The notes under the pieces were generated by a model. The model had not been told where the DNA came from, made no database searches, and saw nothing but the letters and a program-made list of their open reading frames with translations. A program made the position numbers and the translations under genes. This document shows positions 34,104-42,420 of a stretch of 64,000 bases of DNA, piece by piece. The stretch covers positions 94,843 through 158,842 of the forward strand of contig NZ_JACHGK010000012.1 in assembly GCF_014207535.1 (NCBI RefSeq), in the 5' to 3' direction. Source of the stretch: Bacillus benzoevorans. GTDB taxonomy: Bacteria; Bacillota; Bacilli; Bacillales; Cytobacillaceae. Position 1 is the first letter of the stretch; every line of letters starts with the position of its first letter.

Positions 34104-35036
34104 ATGCTTGAATTAGTCGATTTAACGAAAACATTTAAACAGATTTCTGCGGTGAAGAATTTAAATATGTTTATTGAAAAAGGCGAGATTGTTGGGCTTC
34201 TTGGACCAAATGGGGCGGGAAAATCAACGGCGATTTCGATGATGACTTCTTTAGTAGAACCAACTAGCGGCGATGTCCGTTTTAACAATAAAAGTATCCT
34301 GAAAAATCCGGCGCCGCTCCGCAAGGTCATCGGGGTGGTCCCGCAGGAAATCGCCTTGTACACAGATTTAACAGCTGAAGAAAATTTGCGCTTTTTTGGG
34401 CGAATCTACCGCATAAAGGGGGAGCAGCTCAACCGGAAAATCGCTGAAGTACTGGATCAGATTGGTTTAACAGATAGAAGGAAAGATATCGTGAAGACCT
34501 TCTCCGGCGGGATGAAGCGGCGTCTCAATATTGGCGTTGCACTTTTGCATGACCCGGAATTTATCATTATGGATGAGCCCACCGTCGGAATTGACCCGCA
34601 GTCGCGAAATTATATTTTAGAAACAGTGAAAAAGCTGAACGCGGAAAAGCAAATGACGGTTCTTTATACCAGCCATTACATGGAAGAAGTGGAATTCCTC
34701 TGTAACCGGATCTACATCATGGATAAAGGTAATTTAATTGCCTCGGGAACGAAGGAGGAAATCAAACGAATTCTTTCTTCAGAAAAAGCGATCACCATTA
34801 AAGCGGAACGCTGGAATGACGCTTTTATTCAATCGTTAAAAGAACAGCCAATGGTGAATCGAATGAACATAGATGAGAAGGAAATGACGATCATGACCGC
34901 AAAGGAAATCAACCTCTTTTCGCAGATCATCAAACTAGCTGAAGAGACAGGGGTTGAACTGACTACTGTAAATGTGAAGACGCCGACGCTTGAGGATGTC
35001 TTCCTTCATCTTACTGGCAGGGCATTGCGGGATTAA
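34104..35036 (+). CDS. ABC transporter ATP-binding protein (drug/bacteriocin export type)
   Basis: A 310-aa ATPase with Walker A GPNGAGKST (34-42), signature FSGGMKRR and Walker B FIIMDEPTVGID. The C-terminal extension is typical of exporters of the DrrA/BcrA class. The ATG at 34104 follows TAGGAGG; the upstream ATG at 34077 lacks a site. It forms an operon with two ABC-2 permeases. The substrate could be a peptide or drug. The two-component system next to it probably controls it. Confidence 0.92.
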   Translation: MLELVDLTKTFKQISAVKNLNMFIEKGEIVGLLGPNGAGKSTAISMMTSLVEPTSGDVRFNNKSILKNPAPLRKVIGVVPQEIALYTDLTAEENLRFFGRIYRIKGEQLNRKIAEVLDQIGLTDRRKDIVKTFSGGMKRRLNIGVALLHDPEFIIMDEPTVGIDPQSRNYILETVKKLNAEKQMTVLYTSHYMEEVEFLCNRIYIMDKGNLIASGTKEEIKRILSSEKAITIKAERWNDAFIQSLKEQPMVNRMNIDEKEMTIMTAKEINLFSQIIKLAEETGVELTTVNVKTPTLEDVFLHLTGRALRD

Positions 35037-35048
35037 GGGGGAGAAAGG

Positions 35049-36317
35049 ATGATTTGGCAGATTGTAAAAAAACAAGCCCTTATGTTGTGGCGCAATCCGG
35101 TACAACTGTTCCTTTTGCTTGGTTTGCCCATTGTGCTAATTGCCATACTGGGCACGGCACTAAGTTCAACGATGGACGGAGGGAGTCCTGAGATCCATGT
35201 CAAGCTTGCGTTTATTGAGCATGGTAACGAACCGGAGGAAATAGAGTCATTTATTGCTAGGATTGATCACAGCGGACTGCCCGCTGAGGTTCTTCAGGAA
35301 ATAAAAAAGAATGCAGATAAGATTGCTCCAATCGGCCTATTAAAGGATGTTTTTAGCAGTGACGATTTAGCAGAGATGATCGAAATTGTAGAGGCAAAGG
35401 CTTCTGAAAAAGAAGGGCTTCTGCAGGATGATAGTTATACGGCAATAATCGAAGTGCCGAAGAATTTTACGTACGAAACATTGCAGGCCATTATTCTGCA
35501 AAAAGGTACACGCCCTGAATTAACCATCTATCAAAATGAGGGGGCACCGATTGGTTCAAGTGTTGTCAGCACCATCCTTGAGCAGTTTCAAAAGCAGTTA
35601 ACCATGTCAGCATACCTTGGACAGAAGGGAATTCATTTTGAAGAAATTCAGCAAAAGGCCGCTGCGGCAATTACAGACGAAATGATCACAATCAACCAAA
35701 AAGAACCGGTCTCCACGAAAAGTTACTATGCGATCGGGATGGCTGTCATGAATGTCTTTTTCATTGCATCTGCCATTAGCACAATTGCCTATACGGAGAA
35801 AAAACTCCATGTTTTTGATCGAATGATATTAGGGAATTTGTCAAGATGGGTCTATTTCTTCGGTGTCTTTCTTTCTGGTACCATCTTTGCACTGCTGCAG
35901 CTTTTGCTTATTTTTGCTTTTTCCTGGCTGGCTTTTGGCGTAAGCTGGAATGATTTACTATCATTCATTACAATCACGATTTCTTACGCAGTTGCGATTG
36001 GCGGGATTACCGTGCTGCTGACGGCAATTAATTATCGTTTAAATTCGGAAATGATTTCAAACTTCTTTTCTAGTATCATCGTCACGCTGCTGTCCTTTGT
36101 TGGCGGGAGTTTTTATCCGATAGGGGATTTTTCTAAACCGATTCAGCGTTTAGGAGATTTTACGCCAAATGGTGCGACCATGTCAGCTTATTTAAAGATA
36201 TTAAGAGGGGACGGAATAGCTGAATTGAGTCAATATATGATCTTTCTTATCCTATTTGCCCTCGCTGCAATGATTGTGGCGGCACTTAGCTTTCCGAAAA
36301 GGGGGGCTCAAGGATGA
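35049..36317 (+). CDS. ABC-2 type permease, subunit 1
   Basis: A 422-aa permease. One N-terminal helix, a large extracellular loop of about 170 residues, then five C-terminal helices give the usual ABC-2 (YhgE-like/DrrB-like) layout. It lies 12 nt after the ATPase gene and overlaps the next permease by 4 nt (ATGA), so all three are coupled. Half-transporters of this layout usually pair as a heterodimer. Confidence 0.88.
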   Translation: MIWQIVKKQALMLWRNPVQLFLLLGLPIVLIAILGTALSSTMDGGSPEIHVKLAFIEHGNEPEEIESFIARIDHSGLPAEVLQEIKKNADKIAPIGLLKDVFSSDDLAEMIEIVEAKASEKEGLLQDDSYTAIIEVPKNFTYETLQAIILQKGTRPELTIYQNEGAPIGSSVVSTILEQFQKQLTMSAYLGQKGIHFEEIQQKAAAAITDEMITINQKEPVSTKSYYAIGMAVMNVFFIASAISTIAYTEKKLHVFDRMILGNLSRWVYFFGVFLSGTIFALLQLLLIFAFSWLAFGVSWNDLLSFITITISYAVAIGGITVLLTAINYRLNSEMISNFFSSIIVTLLSFVGGSFYPIGDFSKPIQRLGDFTPNGATMSAYLKILRGDGIAELSQYMIFLILFALAAMIVAALSFPKRGAQG

Positions 36318-37429
36318 TTGGGATCCTGTTAGCCAAATGTAAAATGTTTGTCCGTCATCCATGGGTTTTTATTTCCATGACGGTCATGTCAATCGGCTTT
36401 GCCCTCCTGCTGGGAAGTTCACATAGTGAAAATACAATTCAGGTTCCTGTTTCTGCGGAAAATGAAGCGATCCGCCAATCAAAAGTAGGAGAGAAACTAT
36501 CAAACTCAGACATTTTTATTCTAAAATGGATGTCTGAGAAAGAGATGCGGGATCGGATTGAAACCGGGAAGGCGGAGGCAGGCGTCTATTTACAAAAGGA
36601 TCATTTTCAAATAGTTGTCGGTGTTGATACACCGAATTTGAAAATGATTCAGCAAACGGTAAGAGAAGCTTATATGGAAACGATGCAAGAGGAACTGATA
36701 AAAAAGGCTGCTAACGCGAAGACTAAAGATGAAAAGGCTGAGATCCATAGGGAAATGGAGAATTTAAAGGATTCACCCCTGTTTAAGATTGATAAAAACA
36801 GTTTTAAAGGGGCAGAGGCTTTTGTATATGATCAAAGATACCATACGCTATTCGGATTTACTTTATTTTTCGTCATCTATACGATTGCCTATAATGTCTT
36901 ATCGATATTAATAGAGAAAAGGGACGGGTTATGGGATCGTATTATTTTATCACCCGTAAAGAAGTGGGAAATGTACCTCGGGAATTTTATTTTTAGCTTT
37001 CTCAGCGGATATGTGCAGATCCTGATAATCCTAATTATTTTCCGCTTTATCATGGGCGAGGATTTTAACGGAAAGTTATTCGAGGTATGTCTGCTGCTCC
37101 TTCCATATGTGTTCTCGATTGTCGCACTCTCGATTTTAATCACGGCTGTTGTAAAAAATGCGCAGCAGTTCAATGGGGTTTTACCCATTGTGGCTGTCAG
37201 CTCTGCCATGATCGGCGGTGCGTACTGGCCAATTGAAATTGTGGAATCAAAATTTCTGATGGTACTGTCGAAAATCAATCCTGTCACCTATGGAATGGAG
37301 CTGTTAAATGGGGCAGTTGTCTATCGTTATCCATTTGAGGATCTCCTCTTTCCGATGAGCATTCTGTTTTTGATGGGAGTTGTGATGACTGGTATTGGTA
37401 TCCATTTAATGGAAAGGCGCCATGTTTAA
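36314..37429 (+). CDS. ABC-2 type permease, subunit 2
   Basis: A 371-aa permease with the same layout as its upstream partner: one N-terminal helix, a hydrophilic loop of about 170 aa and five or six helices at the C-terminus. FFVIYTIAYNVLSILIEKRDGLWDRIILSPVKKWEMYLG is the characteristic ABC-2 coupling region. It overlaps the previous gene by 4 nt and ends the exporter operon. Confidence 0.88.
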   Translation: MIGILLAKCKMFVRHPWVFISMTVMSIGFALLLGSSHSENTIQVPVSAENEAIRQSKVGEKLSNSDIFILKWMSEKEMRDRIETGKAEAGVYLQKDHFQIVVGVDTPNLKMIQQTVREAYMETMQEELIKKAANAKTKDEKAEIHREMENLKDSPLFKIDKNSFKGAEAFVYDQRYHTLFGFTLFFVIYTIAYNVLSILIEKRDGLWDRIILSPVKKWEMYLGNFIFSFLSGYVQILIILIIFRFIMGEDFNGKLFEVCLLLLPYVFSIVALSILITAVVKNAQQFNGVLPIVAVSSAMIGGAYWPIEIVESKFLMVLSKINPVTYGMELLNGAVVYRYPFEDLLFPMSILFLMGVVMTGIGIHLMERRHV

Positions 37430-37559
37430 TTTTGAGATTTCAGGTGCTTATGGAGAGCGTGAAGCTTTGCTTCACTCTATGGATGGATGAGTTTGTAGGG
37501 GAATGAGGGTTTTGGTGCTTTTTTCATTGAATCAACTAAATTCTGTTGATTGAATCAAT

Positions 37560-37603
37560 AAGGTCTGACTTTGCGTTTTGTAAGCGCGGGGTCAGGCCTT
37601 TTG
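37560..37603 (+). terminator. Terminator downstream of the ABC exporter operon
   Basis: AAGGTCTGAC pairs with GTCAGGCCTT around an inner GCG...CGC step and is followed by TTTT. A second hairpin (GTGAAG-CTTTG-CTTCAC) lies at about 37460. Confidence 0.65.
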
Positions 37604-37692
37604 CAATGAATGAAAGAGTTCGATCATTTGGTAATAATTTTACTTTTCTCAAATATAATGTTCTAGTCTGCAATCAGGAAAGGAGAAAATAG

Positions 37693-38523
37693 ATGATAGA
37701 AACGGTTATGGTTGGTGCGGTCGCTTATGAACCAAAGGTCGTTACGATTTGGGAGATCATGCGTGAGACTTTTCAAAAAGAAAACTATGCCTTGGATTAT
37801 GTACTGTTTTCTAATTATGAGGCACTGGTGGAAGCTTTAATGAACGGATCTATCGATATTGCCTGGAATACGAATGTTGCTTATGTTAAAGTCCAGGAAA
37901 AAGCGAAAGGAAAAGCAAGAAACCTGGGAATGCGGGATACGGATCTGGATTTTACATCGAAACTGGTTGTCAGAGAGGATTCTACGATCCAATCGATTAG
38001 AAATTTAAAAGGGAAAAGAGTGGCGCTGGGAAGCCGGGATTCGGCGCAGGCAGCGATCCTGCCTTCGTACTACTTGGCAAAAGAAGGATATAATTTGAAA
38101 CTCGATTTGTCGCTTATCCGTTTTGATACCGAGATAGGCAAACATGGAGATACAGGAACGAGTGAAATGGCAGTCCTTGAAGCGATTGAAAAAGGAGAGG
38201 CCGATGCCGGGGCGATCGGCTGCTCGACCTGGATCCGTCTGTTAGAAACAGGACTAATTAGGAAGAAAAACTTAAAGTCCATTTGGACTTCACCGGGTTA
38301 TTCAAACTGTAATTTTACGTGTCTTCCAAATTTTAATAGTCAGCTGGCTGAACAGTTTACACAAATTCTGCTTAATATGGATCCGCAGCAGCCTGATATT
38401 AAACAAATGATGGATCTGGAAGGCTTAAACGAGTGGGTATTATCCGGGAATGAAGGCTATCACGATTTGGCCAAAGCAATGCGGATTTTGAAAATGATCG
38501 AAAGAGACCCGCAGCTGGTTTGA
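37693..38523 (+). CDS. PhnD-like periplasmic-binding-fold protein without signal peptide
   Basis: A 276-aa protein with the PhnD/phosphonate-binding fold (SIDIAWNTNVAYVKVQ, LKGKRVALGSRDSAQAAILPSYYLAKEG, DAGAIGCSTW). There is no signal peptide or lipobox, so it is probably cytoplasmic. No permease or ATPase is next to it. AAAGGAG precedes the ATG. A sensor or enzyme role is as likely as transport. The ligand is unknown; phosphonate, phosphite or another oxyanion is the family default. Confidence 0.8.
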   Translation: MIETVMVGAVAYEPKVVTIWEIMRETFQKENYALDYVLFSNYEALVEALMNGSIDIAWNTNVAYVKVQEKAKGKARNLGMRDTDLDFTSKLVVREDSTIQSIRNLKGKRVALGSRDSAQAAILPSYYLAKEGYNLKLDLSLIRFDTEIGKHGDTGTSEMAVLEAIEKGEADAGAIGCSTWIRLLETGLIRKKNLKSIWTSPGYSNCNFTCLPNFNSQLAEQFTQILLNMDPQQPDIKQMMDLEGLNEWVLSGNEGYHDLAKAMRILKMIERDPQLV

Positions 38524-38535
38524 TTTTTTTATAGA

Positions 38536-38581
38536 AAAAAGAGCAAGGGATGATACAAATTCATCTGCTTGTTCTTTTTTA
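38536..38581 (+). terminator. Terminator of the PhnD-like gene
   Basis: Stem AAGAGCAAG / CTTGTTCTT with an inner GATGA/TCATC step, followed by TTTTTTAT. Confidence 0.7.
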
Positions 38582-38593
38582 TTTATCCCACCC

Positions 38594-38803
38594 TTACGGG
38601 CAGTAAGACACCCACCTCAGGCTTATGAGAAATAAATGCGAAGAAGATAGGGGGGAGATCAACTGCCCGTAAAGGTCCGACAAGACCTTTTCATAGCGCT
38701 TTAGCACTGAGAAAAATCAGTCAGGCTCTGCGTGATAAGTGCGACTAACCATCAGTGGGAGAAGCAGGAAAACCCCTATTAATGGAAGTCTTCTTTATAT
38801 GTG
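38594..38803 (+). mobile_element. IS605/IS1341-type right end with TnpB omega-RNA-like sequence (orphan)
   Basis: It begins with TTACGGGCAGT, which is perfectly inverted at 38662-38672 (ACTGCCCGTAA). A run AGGTCCGACAAGACCTTTT follows. It ends with an imperfect hairpin CCATCAGTGGG / CCCCTATTAATGG (38749-38786). This layout is familiar from the 3' ends of TnpB-bearing IS605-family elements, where it forms the guide RNA scaffold. No tnpB or tnpA is present, and the last hairpin has decayed pairs, so it is probably an old insertion. The LLM gene begins 90 bp downstream. Confidence 0.55.
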
Positions 38804-38892
38804 GCAGTCCTTTGCAGGCAAATTCATTTTTTTCTCCTCTCGCAACAGGTACAATAGTAATAAGATTTGATTTAAGAAAGGGGAAAGGCACC

Positions 38893-39894
38893 ATGACAAG
38901 ATTACAAATCCCCCTATCTGTGCTGAATTTGGCACCGATCCGAAAACATCAGGGGGCAAAGGAAGCCATTGATGCGATGGTTGATTTGGCACAGACTGTT
39001 GAGAAAATGGGGTATACGCGATACTGGGTAGCGGAGCACCATAATACCCCGACGCTAGTCAGCTCGGCTACAGCGATATTAATTAAACATGTTTTAGAGC
39101 ATACAACAAGCATAAAAGTTGGTTCCGGAGGGATTATGCTGCCGAACCATGCGCCGCTTGCAGTGGCCGAACAATTCGGTACGTTGGAGACGATTTATCC
39201 AAACCGGGTAGAACTGGGTCTGGGCAGAGCACCGGGTACAGACATGATGACAGCAAGTGCTCTGAGAAGGTCAAAGCATGATTCTGTTTATGCATTTCCC
39301 AATGACGTCAAGGAGCTGCTGACGTATTTCGGACCTGATGAGGCACAAGGTTATGTTAAGGCATATCCGGGTCTCGGCACCCATGTTCCGATATATATTC
39401 TTGGTTCATCAACGGATTCTGCTTATTTAGCTGCTCAATTGGGGCTGCCGTATGTTTTTGCGTCCCACTTTGCTCCACGGTATATGGGTGAAGCGATTTC
39501 GATTTACCGCAGCCGTTTTCAGCCTTCGCAATATCTTGACAAGCCATACTTCATTGTCTGCCTGAATGTGATTGGTGCGGAAAGCGATGAAGAGGCTGAA
39601 TTTGAATCAACGACGATGCAGCAATTTTTCCTCAATGTTGTCCGTGGCTCACAAATGCCGTTAAGTCCACCTGTGGAAAACATGGACCAAATTTGGAGTC
39701 CGGCAGAAAAAGAAATGGCACAGTCAATGTCCAGTATGACATTGCGGGGCAGCAAGACTTCCATTCAGGAACAGGTGACCAGATTTCTGGACAAGTATAA
39801 TGTGGATGAAATCATGGCGGTCACTTACATTTATGATCCTGAAAAACAAAAACGCTCCTATGAAATATTAAAAGAAGTGGCGGAAGGGAAATAA
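38893..39894 (+). CDS. LLM class flavin-dependent oxidoreductase (luciferase-like)
   Basis: A 333-aa FMN-dependent monooxygenase-type TIM barrel. Family motifs are present: IPLSVLNLAPIRKHQGAKEAI at the N-terminus, RYWVAEHHNTPTLVSSATAILI and RVELGLGRAPGTD. The start at 38893 follows AAAGGGG. An in-frame upstream extension to 38755 runs through the IS605-like relic and is spurious. Family members include the YtmO/YhbW-type oxidoreductases of B. subtilis. The substrate is unknown. Confidence 0.9.
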   Translation: MTRLQIPLSVLNLAPIRKHQGAKEAIDAMVDLAQTVEKMGYTRYWVAEHHNTPTLVSSATAILIKHVLEHTTSIKVGSGGIMLPNHAPLAVAEQFGTLETIYPNRVELGLGRAPGTDMMTASALRRSKHDSVYAFPNDVKELLTYFGPDEAQGYVKAYPGLGTHVPIYILGSSTDSAYLAAQLGLPYVFASHFAPRYMGEAISIYRSRFQPSQYLDKPYFIVCLNVIGAESDEEAEFESTTMQQFFLNVVRGSQMPLSPPVENMDQIWSPAEKEMAQSMSSMTLRGSKTSIQEQVTRFLDKYNVDEIMAVTYIYDPEKQKRSYEILKEVAEGK

Positions 39895-39917
39895 AGCGGT
39901 CATTCACCGAATAATAA

Positions 39918-39962
39918 CGAAAGTAGTTACCAGGTAATGAAAAGGTAGCTGCTTTTTATTTT
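39918..39962 (+). terminator. Terminator of the LLM oxidoreductase gene
   Basis: AGTAGTTACC pairs with GGTAGCTGCT and is followed by TTTTATTTTG. Confidence 0.7.
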
Positions 39963-40021
39963 GGGTACAATTTGCATAATTATTATTAATAAACAGATAC
40001 TAAACTATCGGAGGTGTGTAA

Positions 40022-40486
40022 ATGAGAAATGTAAAAATATTATTGCTATTATTGATAGTACCTTGGTTAACCATTCCCTTCGTGGGTCGAGAATCATTAA
40101 AACGATTCATGCCGGCAGCAATATTTATTGCACTTGTTACGAAAATAATGGACAGTTTTGGTGAAAAGAGGAAGTGGTGGAAGTTTTATCATGGGATTTT
40201 TTTTAATAGTATGGATTTTTTGATTCTCGGTCCTTATATGGTGGCTAGTATTTGGATCCTCAAAATGACTTATGGCAAATTCTTAACTTACTTTATTTCC
40301 AATAAAATCCTTCATTTTTTATTTATTCTCTTTGGACTTCAGTTTATGGGGAGATATAAAATATTTTCATTAAAAAAATTATCAAATTTCCAGTACTGGA
40401 TTACACATATGTTACGGGCTTTAGTACTGTATGCTTTTCAGTTCATTAAAGAAAGTTTGCAAAAGCCGAGAATCCGTTTGGATTAA
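40022..40486 (+). CDS. CBO0543-like membrane protein
   Basis: A 154-aa protein with four or five hydrophobic segments (ILLLLLIVPWLTIPFVG, FMPAAIFIALVTKIM and others). It has the KWWKFYHGIFFNSMDFLILGPYM stretch common to the CBO0543-type family of bacillus membrane proteins. GGAGG lies before the ATG. It ends at a convergent terminator shared with nosL. No function is known. Confidence 0.7.
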   Translation: MRNVKILLLLLIVPWLTIPFVGRESLKRFMPAAIFIALVTKIMDSFGEKRKWWKFYHGIFFNSMDFLILGPYMVASIWILKMTYGKFLTYFISNKILHFLFILFGLQFMGRYKIFSLKKLSNFQYWITHMLRALVLYAFQFIKESLQKPRIRLD

Positions 40487-40497
40487 CCAGAAGGAAA

Positions 40498-40556
40498 AGG
40501 ACGTTTCAAGGTAATTGTTTTCAGTACCTTTAAACGTCCTGTTCTTTCTCATTTTA
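40498..40556. terminator. Bidirectional terminator between the membrane-protein gene and nosL
   Basis: GGACGTTT-CAAGGTA pairs with TACCTTTAAACGTCC across an 11-nt loop, between convergent genes. Confidence 0.75.
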
Positions 40557-40562
40557 AAAAGA

Positions 40563-41201
40563 TTAATGTCCCATTTGCATTTGGTCCATTTCCTGTCCTT
40601 GCTGTGCTTGTTTTTGCGCCTGCATTTTCATTTGGAATCTTCCGTTTGCAGCATTATCCACTACAGTCCATTCTGTAATTTCAGGAACTAGGGCACTGTT
40701 TGCTTCATCTGCAGCAAATGCTTCTGCTTTTTCCTTCGTGTCAAACATAATATAGCCCCATTTCATCGGAGATTCTAAATTCGTTTTAACAGGGACAGAC
40801 TTGTCTTGTTCAGTCCATTCAAGTGTTTCATAGTCACGAATCCATTCAGCAGCTAGTGCCTCTCCATTCTTTCTTTCGTAGTTTAACAGACATCCAATAT
40901 CGTCAAAGAAAACGTTCTTTCCATCCTGTGTCACACCTTGTGCTGAGAACACACCGAATTTATGGTCTTTTTCATATACCTTCATGTTGCAAGAGTCGCA
41001 GACTGTATCGGCCTGTACTTCAAGCGGGCTGTGTTCAGCTTCAGTGACAGCTTCTTTATTTTCCCCCGTTTTTGCTGTTTTCGTTTCAGTTGTCGCTGCC
41101 GTCTTTTCGTTTTTATCCTCAGTGGCTGAATCCTTAGCACTGCATCCGGCAAAGAATGCTACTAACATGGCTGATAAGCAAAAAAGAAGAAATTTTTTCA
41201 T
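40563..41201 (-). CDS. nosL: NosL-like copper lipoprotein (nitrous oxide reductase accessory)
   Basis: Lipoprotein of 212 aa with lipobox FFAGC (Cys20). A Thr/Glu/Lys-rich linker precedes a NosL domain with CDSCNM (Cys68, Cys71, Met73), which would bind Cu(I). The family pattern FFDDIGCLLNYERKNG follows. NosL delivers copper to the CuZ site of NosZ. The C-terminal tail is Met/Gln-rich and ends in QMQMGH, another possible copper site. It lies 40 kb from nosZ and is not flanked by other nos genes, so a wider copper-chaperone role cannot be ruled out. Confidence 0.88.
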   Translation of the reverse strand: MKKFLLFCLSAMLVAFFAGCSAKDSATEDKNEKTAATTETKTAKTGENKEAVTEAEHSPLEVQADTVCDSCNMKVYEKDHKFGVFSAQGVTQDGKNVFFDDIGCLLNYERKNGEALAAEWIRDYETLEWTEQDKSVPVKTNLESPMKWGYIMFDTKEKAEAFAADEANSALVPEITEWTVVDNAANGRFQMKMQAQKQAQQGQEMDQMQMGH

Positions 41202-41610
41202 TTAAGTATCCCCCTTAGATTATTTCACTAAAAATATAGCAAATAGTTGTGTAATAAAAATGAAATTTTTCTTGCAATAGTATTAGAAAAAGCGAGATAA
41301 CTGTTACGATTTTGTGAAGTATGGGCGAAGTTGTTGCATAGCAGATGACAACAGAAGATTTTTATCTGTTTAATCAATGAAAAAAAGAATTTGATAATGA
41401 AAATTTAAAATATTATGATAAAATGGAAAAGTATGATTTTAATTTCTTATGCATACATGTCTGAAAAGAAAATTTTTCATTTTTGACTTAATAACTGTAG
41501 AGTTTTCATTATATTTTTCAAAATATTATTCTCATAGTCCATGTTTCTTGCACAAATTTGCCCAAGAGCTGTTGGAGTAATGGTCTTAAGTTATGAGAAT
41601 GGGAGGGATG
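41202..41610. other. AT-rich gap before the UDG-family gene
   Basis: No gene is evident on either strand. The region is rich in A/T runs and short repeats and holds the divergent promoters of nosL and the next gene. Confidence 0.3.
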
Positions 41611-42318
41611 ATGTTGACAGTGAAAAATTTTATAGATGAATTAAAAGATTATATGGCGGCAGTGGATGTATTTAATCCATGGGGAGAATATACCGATGAA
41701 TATGATATTGGGATAAGTGCGCCGAAAATCAGGAGAGAGCAGCTGCAAAGATTTCTTGAGCAAAGGATAAAAAGTGCCCGTTTTCTCTTTGTAGCGGAAG
41801 CAATGGGGTACCAGGGAGGCCGATTCTCGGGGATTCCAATGACTTCGGAAAGAATTGTAACCGGTTATCATCCTGATATTCATTCCAATTCTGTTTTTGC
41901 CGGTAATACAGGTGTTAGAACCAGTAATCCGGAGTGCTCGGAATTCAAAAAAGCACAGAGTGAACTTGGGTTCAGTGAACAGACGGCCACGATTGTGTGG
42001 AAGGCCATTCTGGAGCATGATATGAACCCATTTGAAATGATTCTTTGGAATATCTTTCCCTTTCATCCTTTCGATGAGGCAAAAGGATTGCTGAGCAATC
42101 GTACACCTCGTTCCAATGAACTCGAAGAAGGAGTTTATTATTTGAAAAAACTATTAAACTTGTGCCAGGATAATATTGAAATTATCTGTATCGGGCAGCA
42201 TTCTAAGAATATGCTCGATCGTATAGGAGTAGCGAATTCGCATTTAGAACATCCCGCAAAAGGCGGGGTCCGCAAATTTAGGGCAGGTTTCTCCGAAAGG
42301 TTTGCGTATCAAAAATAA
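41611..42318 (+). CDS. Uracil-DNA glycosylase superfamily protein
   Basis: About 235 aa. The segment FLFVAEAMGYQGGRFSGIPMTSE matches the water-activating/uracil-binding region of UDG-fold proteins. LWNIFPFHP and a late IICIGQHSKN strand fit the same fold. Usual motif residues are only partly conserved, so repair activity is uncertain. Several in-frame starts (41593, 41599, 41608, 41611, TTG 41614) lie near GGGAGG. I chose 41611 as a compromise. A very strong terminator follows. Confidence 0.8.
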   Translation: MLTVKNFIDELKDYMAAVDVFNPWGEYTDEYDIGISAPKIRREQLQRFLEQRIKSARFLFVAEAMGYQGGRFSGIPMTSERIVTGYHPDIHSNSVFAGNTGVRTSNPECSEFKKAQSELGFSEQTATIVWKAILEHDMNPFEMILWNIFPFHPFDEAKGLLSNRTPRSNELEEGVYYLKKLLNLCQDNIEIICIGQHSKNMLDRIGVANSHLEHPAKGGVRKFRAGFSERFAYQK

Positions 42319-42325
42319 AATCGTA

Positions 42326-42373
42326 CATAAGAGAAAGACTGTGCTGCTGCCAGCACAGTCTTTCTCTTATTGT
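42326..42373 (+). terminator. Very strong terminator after the UDG-family gene
   Basis: A perfect stem of about 20 bp (ATAAGAGAAAGACTGTGCTG and its complement) with a short loop, followed by TGTCC. Confidence 0.75.
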
Positions 42374-42400
42374 CCACCCGAGATGAACATCTGTCTTTTT

Positions 42401-42417
42401 TCGGTGCCAGGCACCGA
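42401..42417. repeat. Palindrome TCGGTGCCAGGCACCGA
   Basis: A 17-nt perfect palindrome around one central base, 4 nt from the stop codon of the AcuI/YhdH gene, preceded by a T run. It may be a dispersed repeat or part of a terminator. No second copy was noticed in this window. Confidence 0.4.
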
Positions 42418-42420
42418 GAT

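Noticed and set aside
38755..38892. N-terminal extension of the LLM oxidoreductase
   Set aside because: The stretch reads through the IS605-like hairpin region and resembles the spurious peptide often seen there. The real ribosome site precedes 38893.
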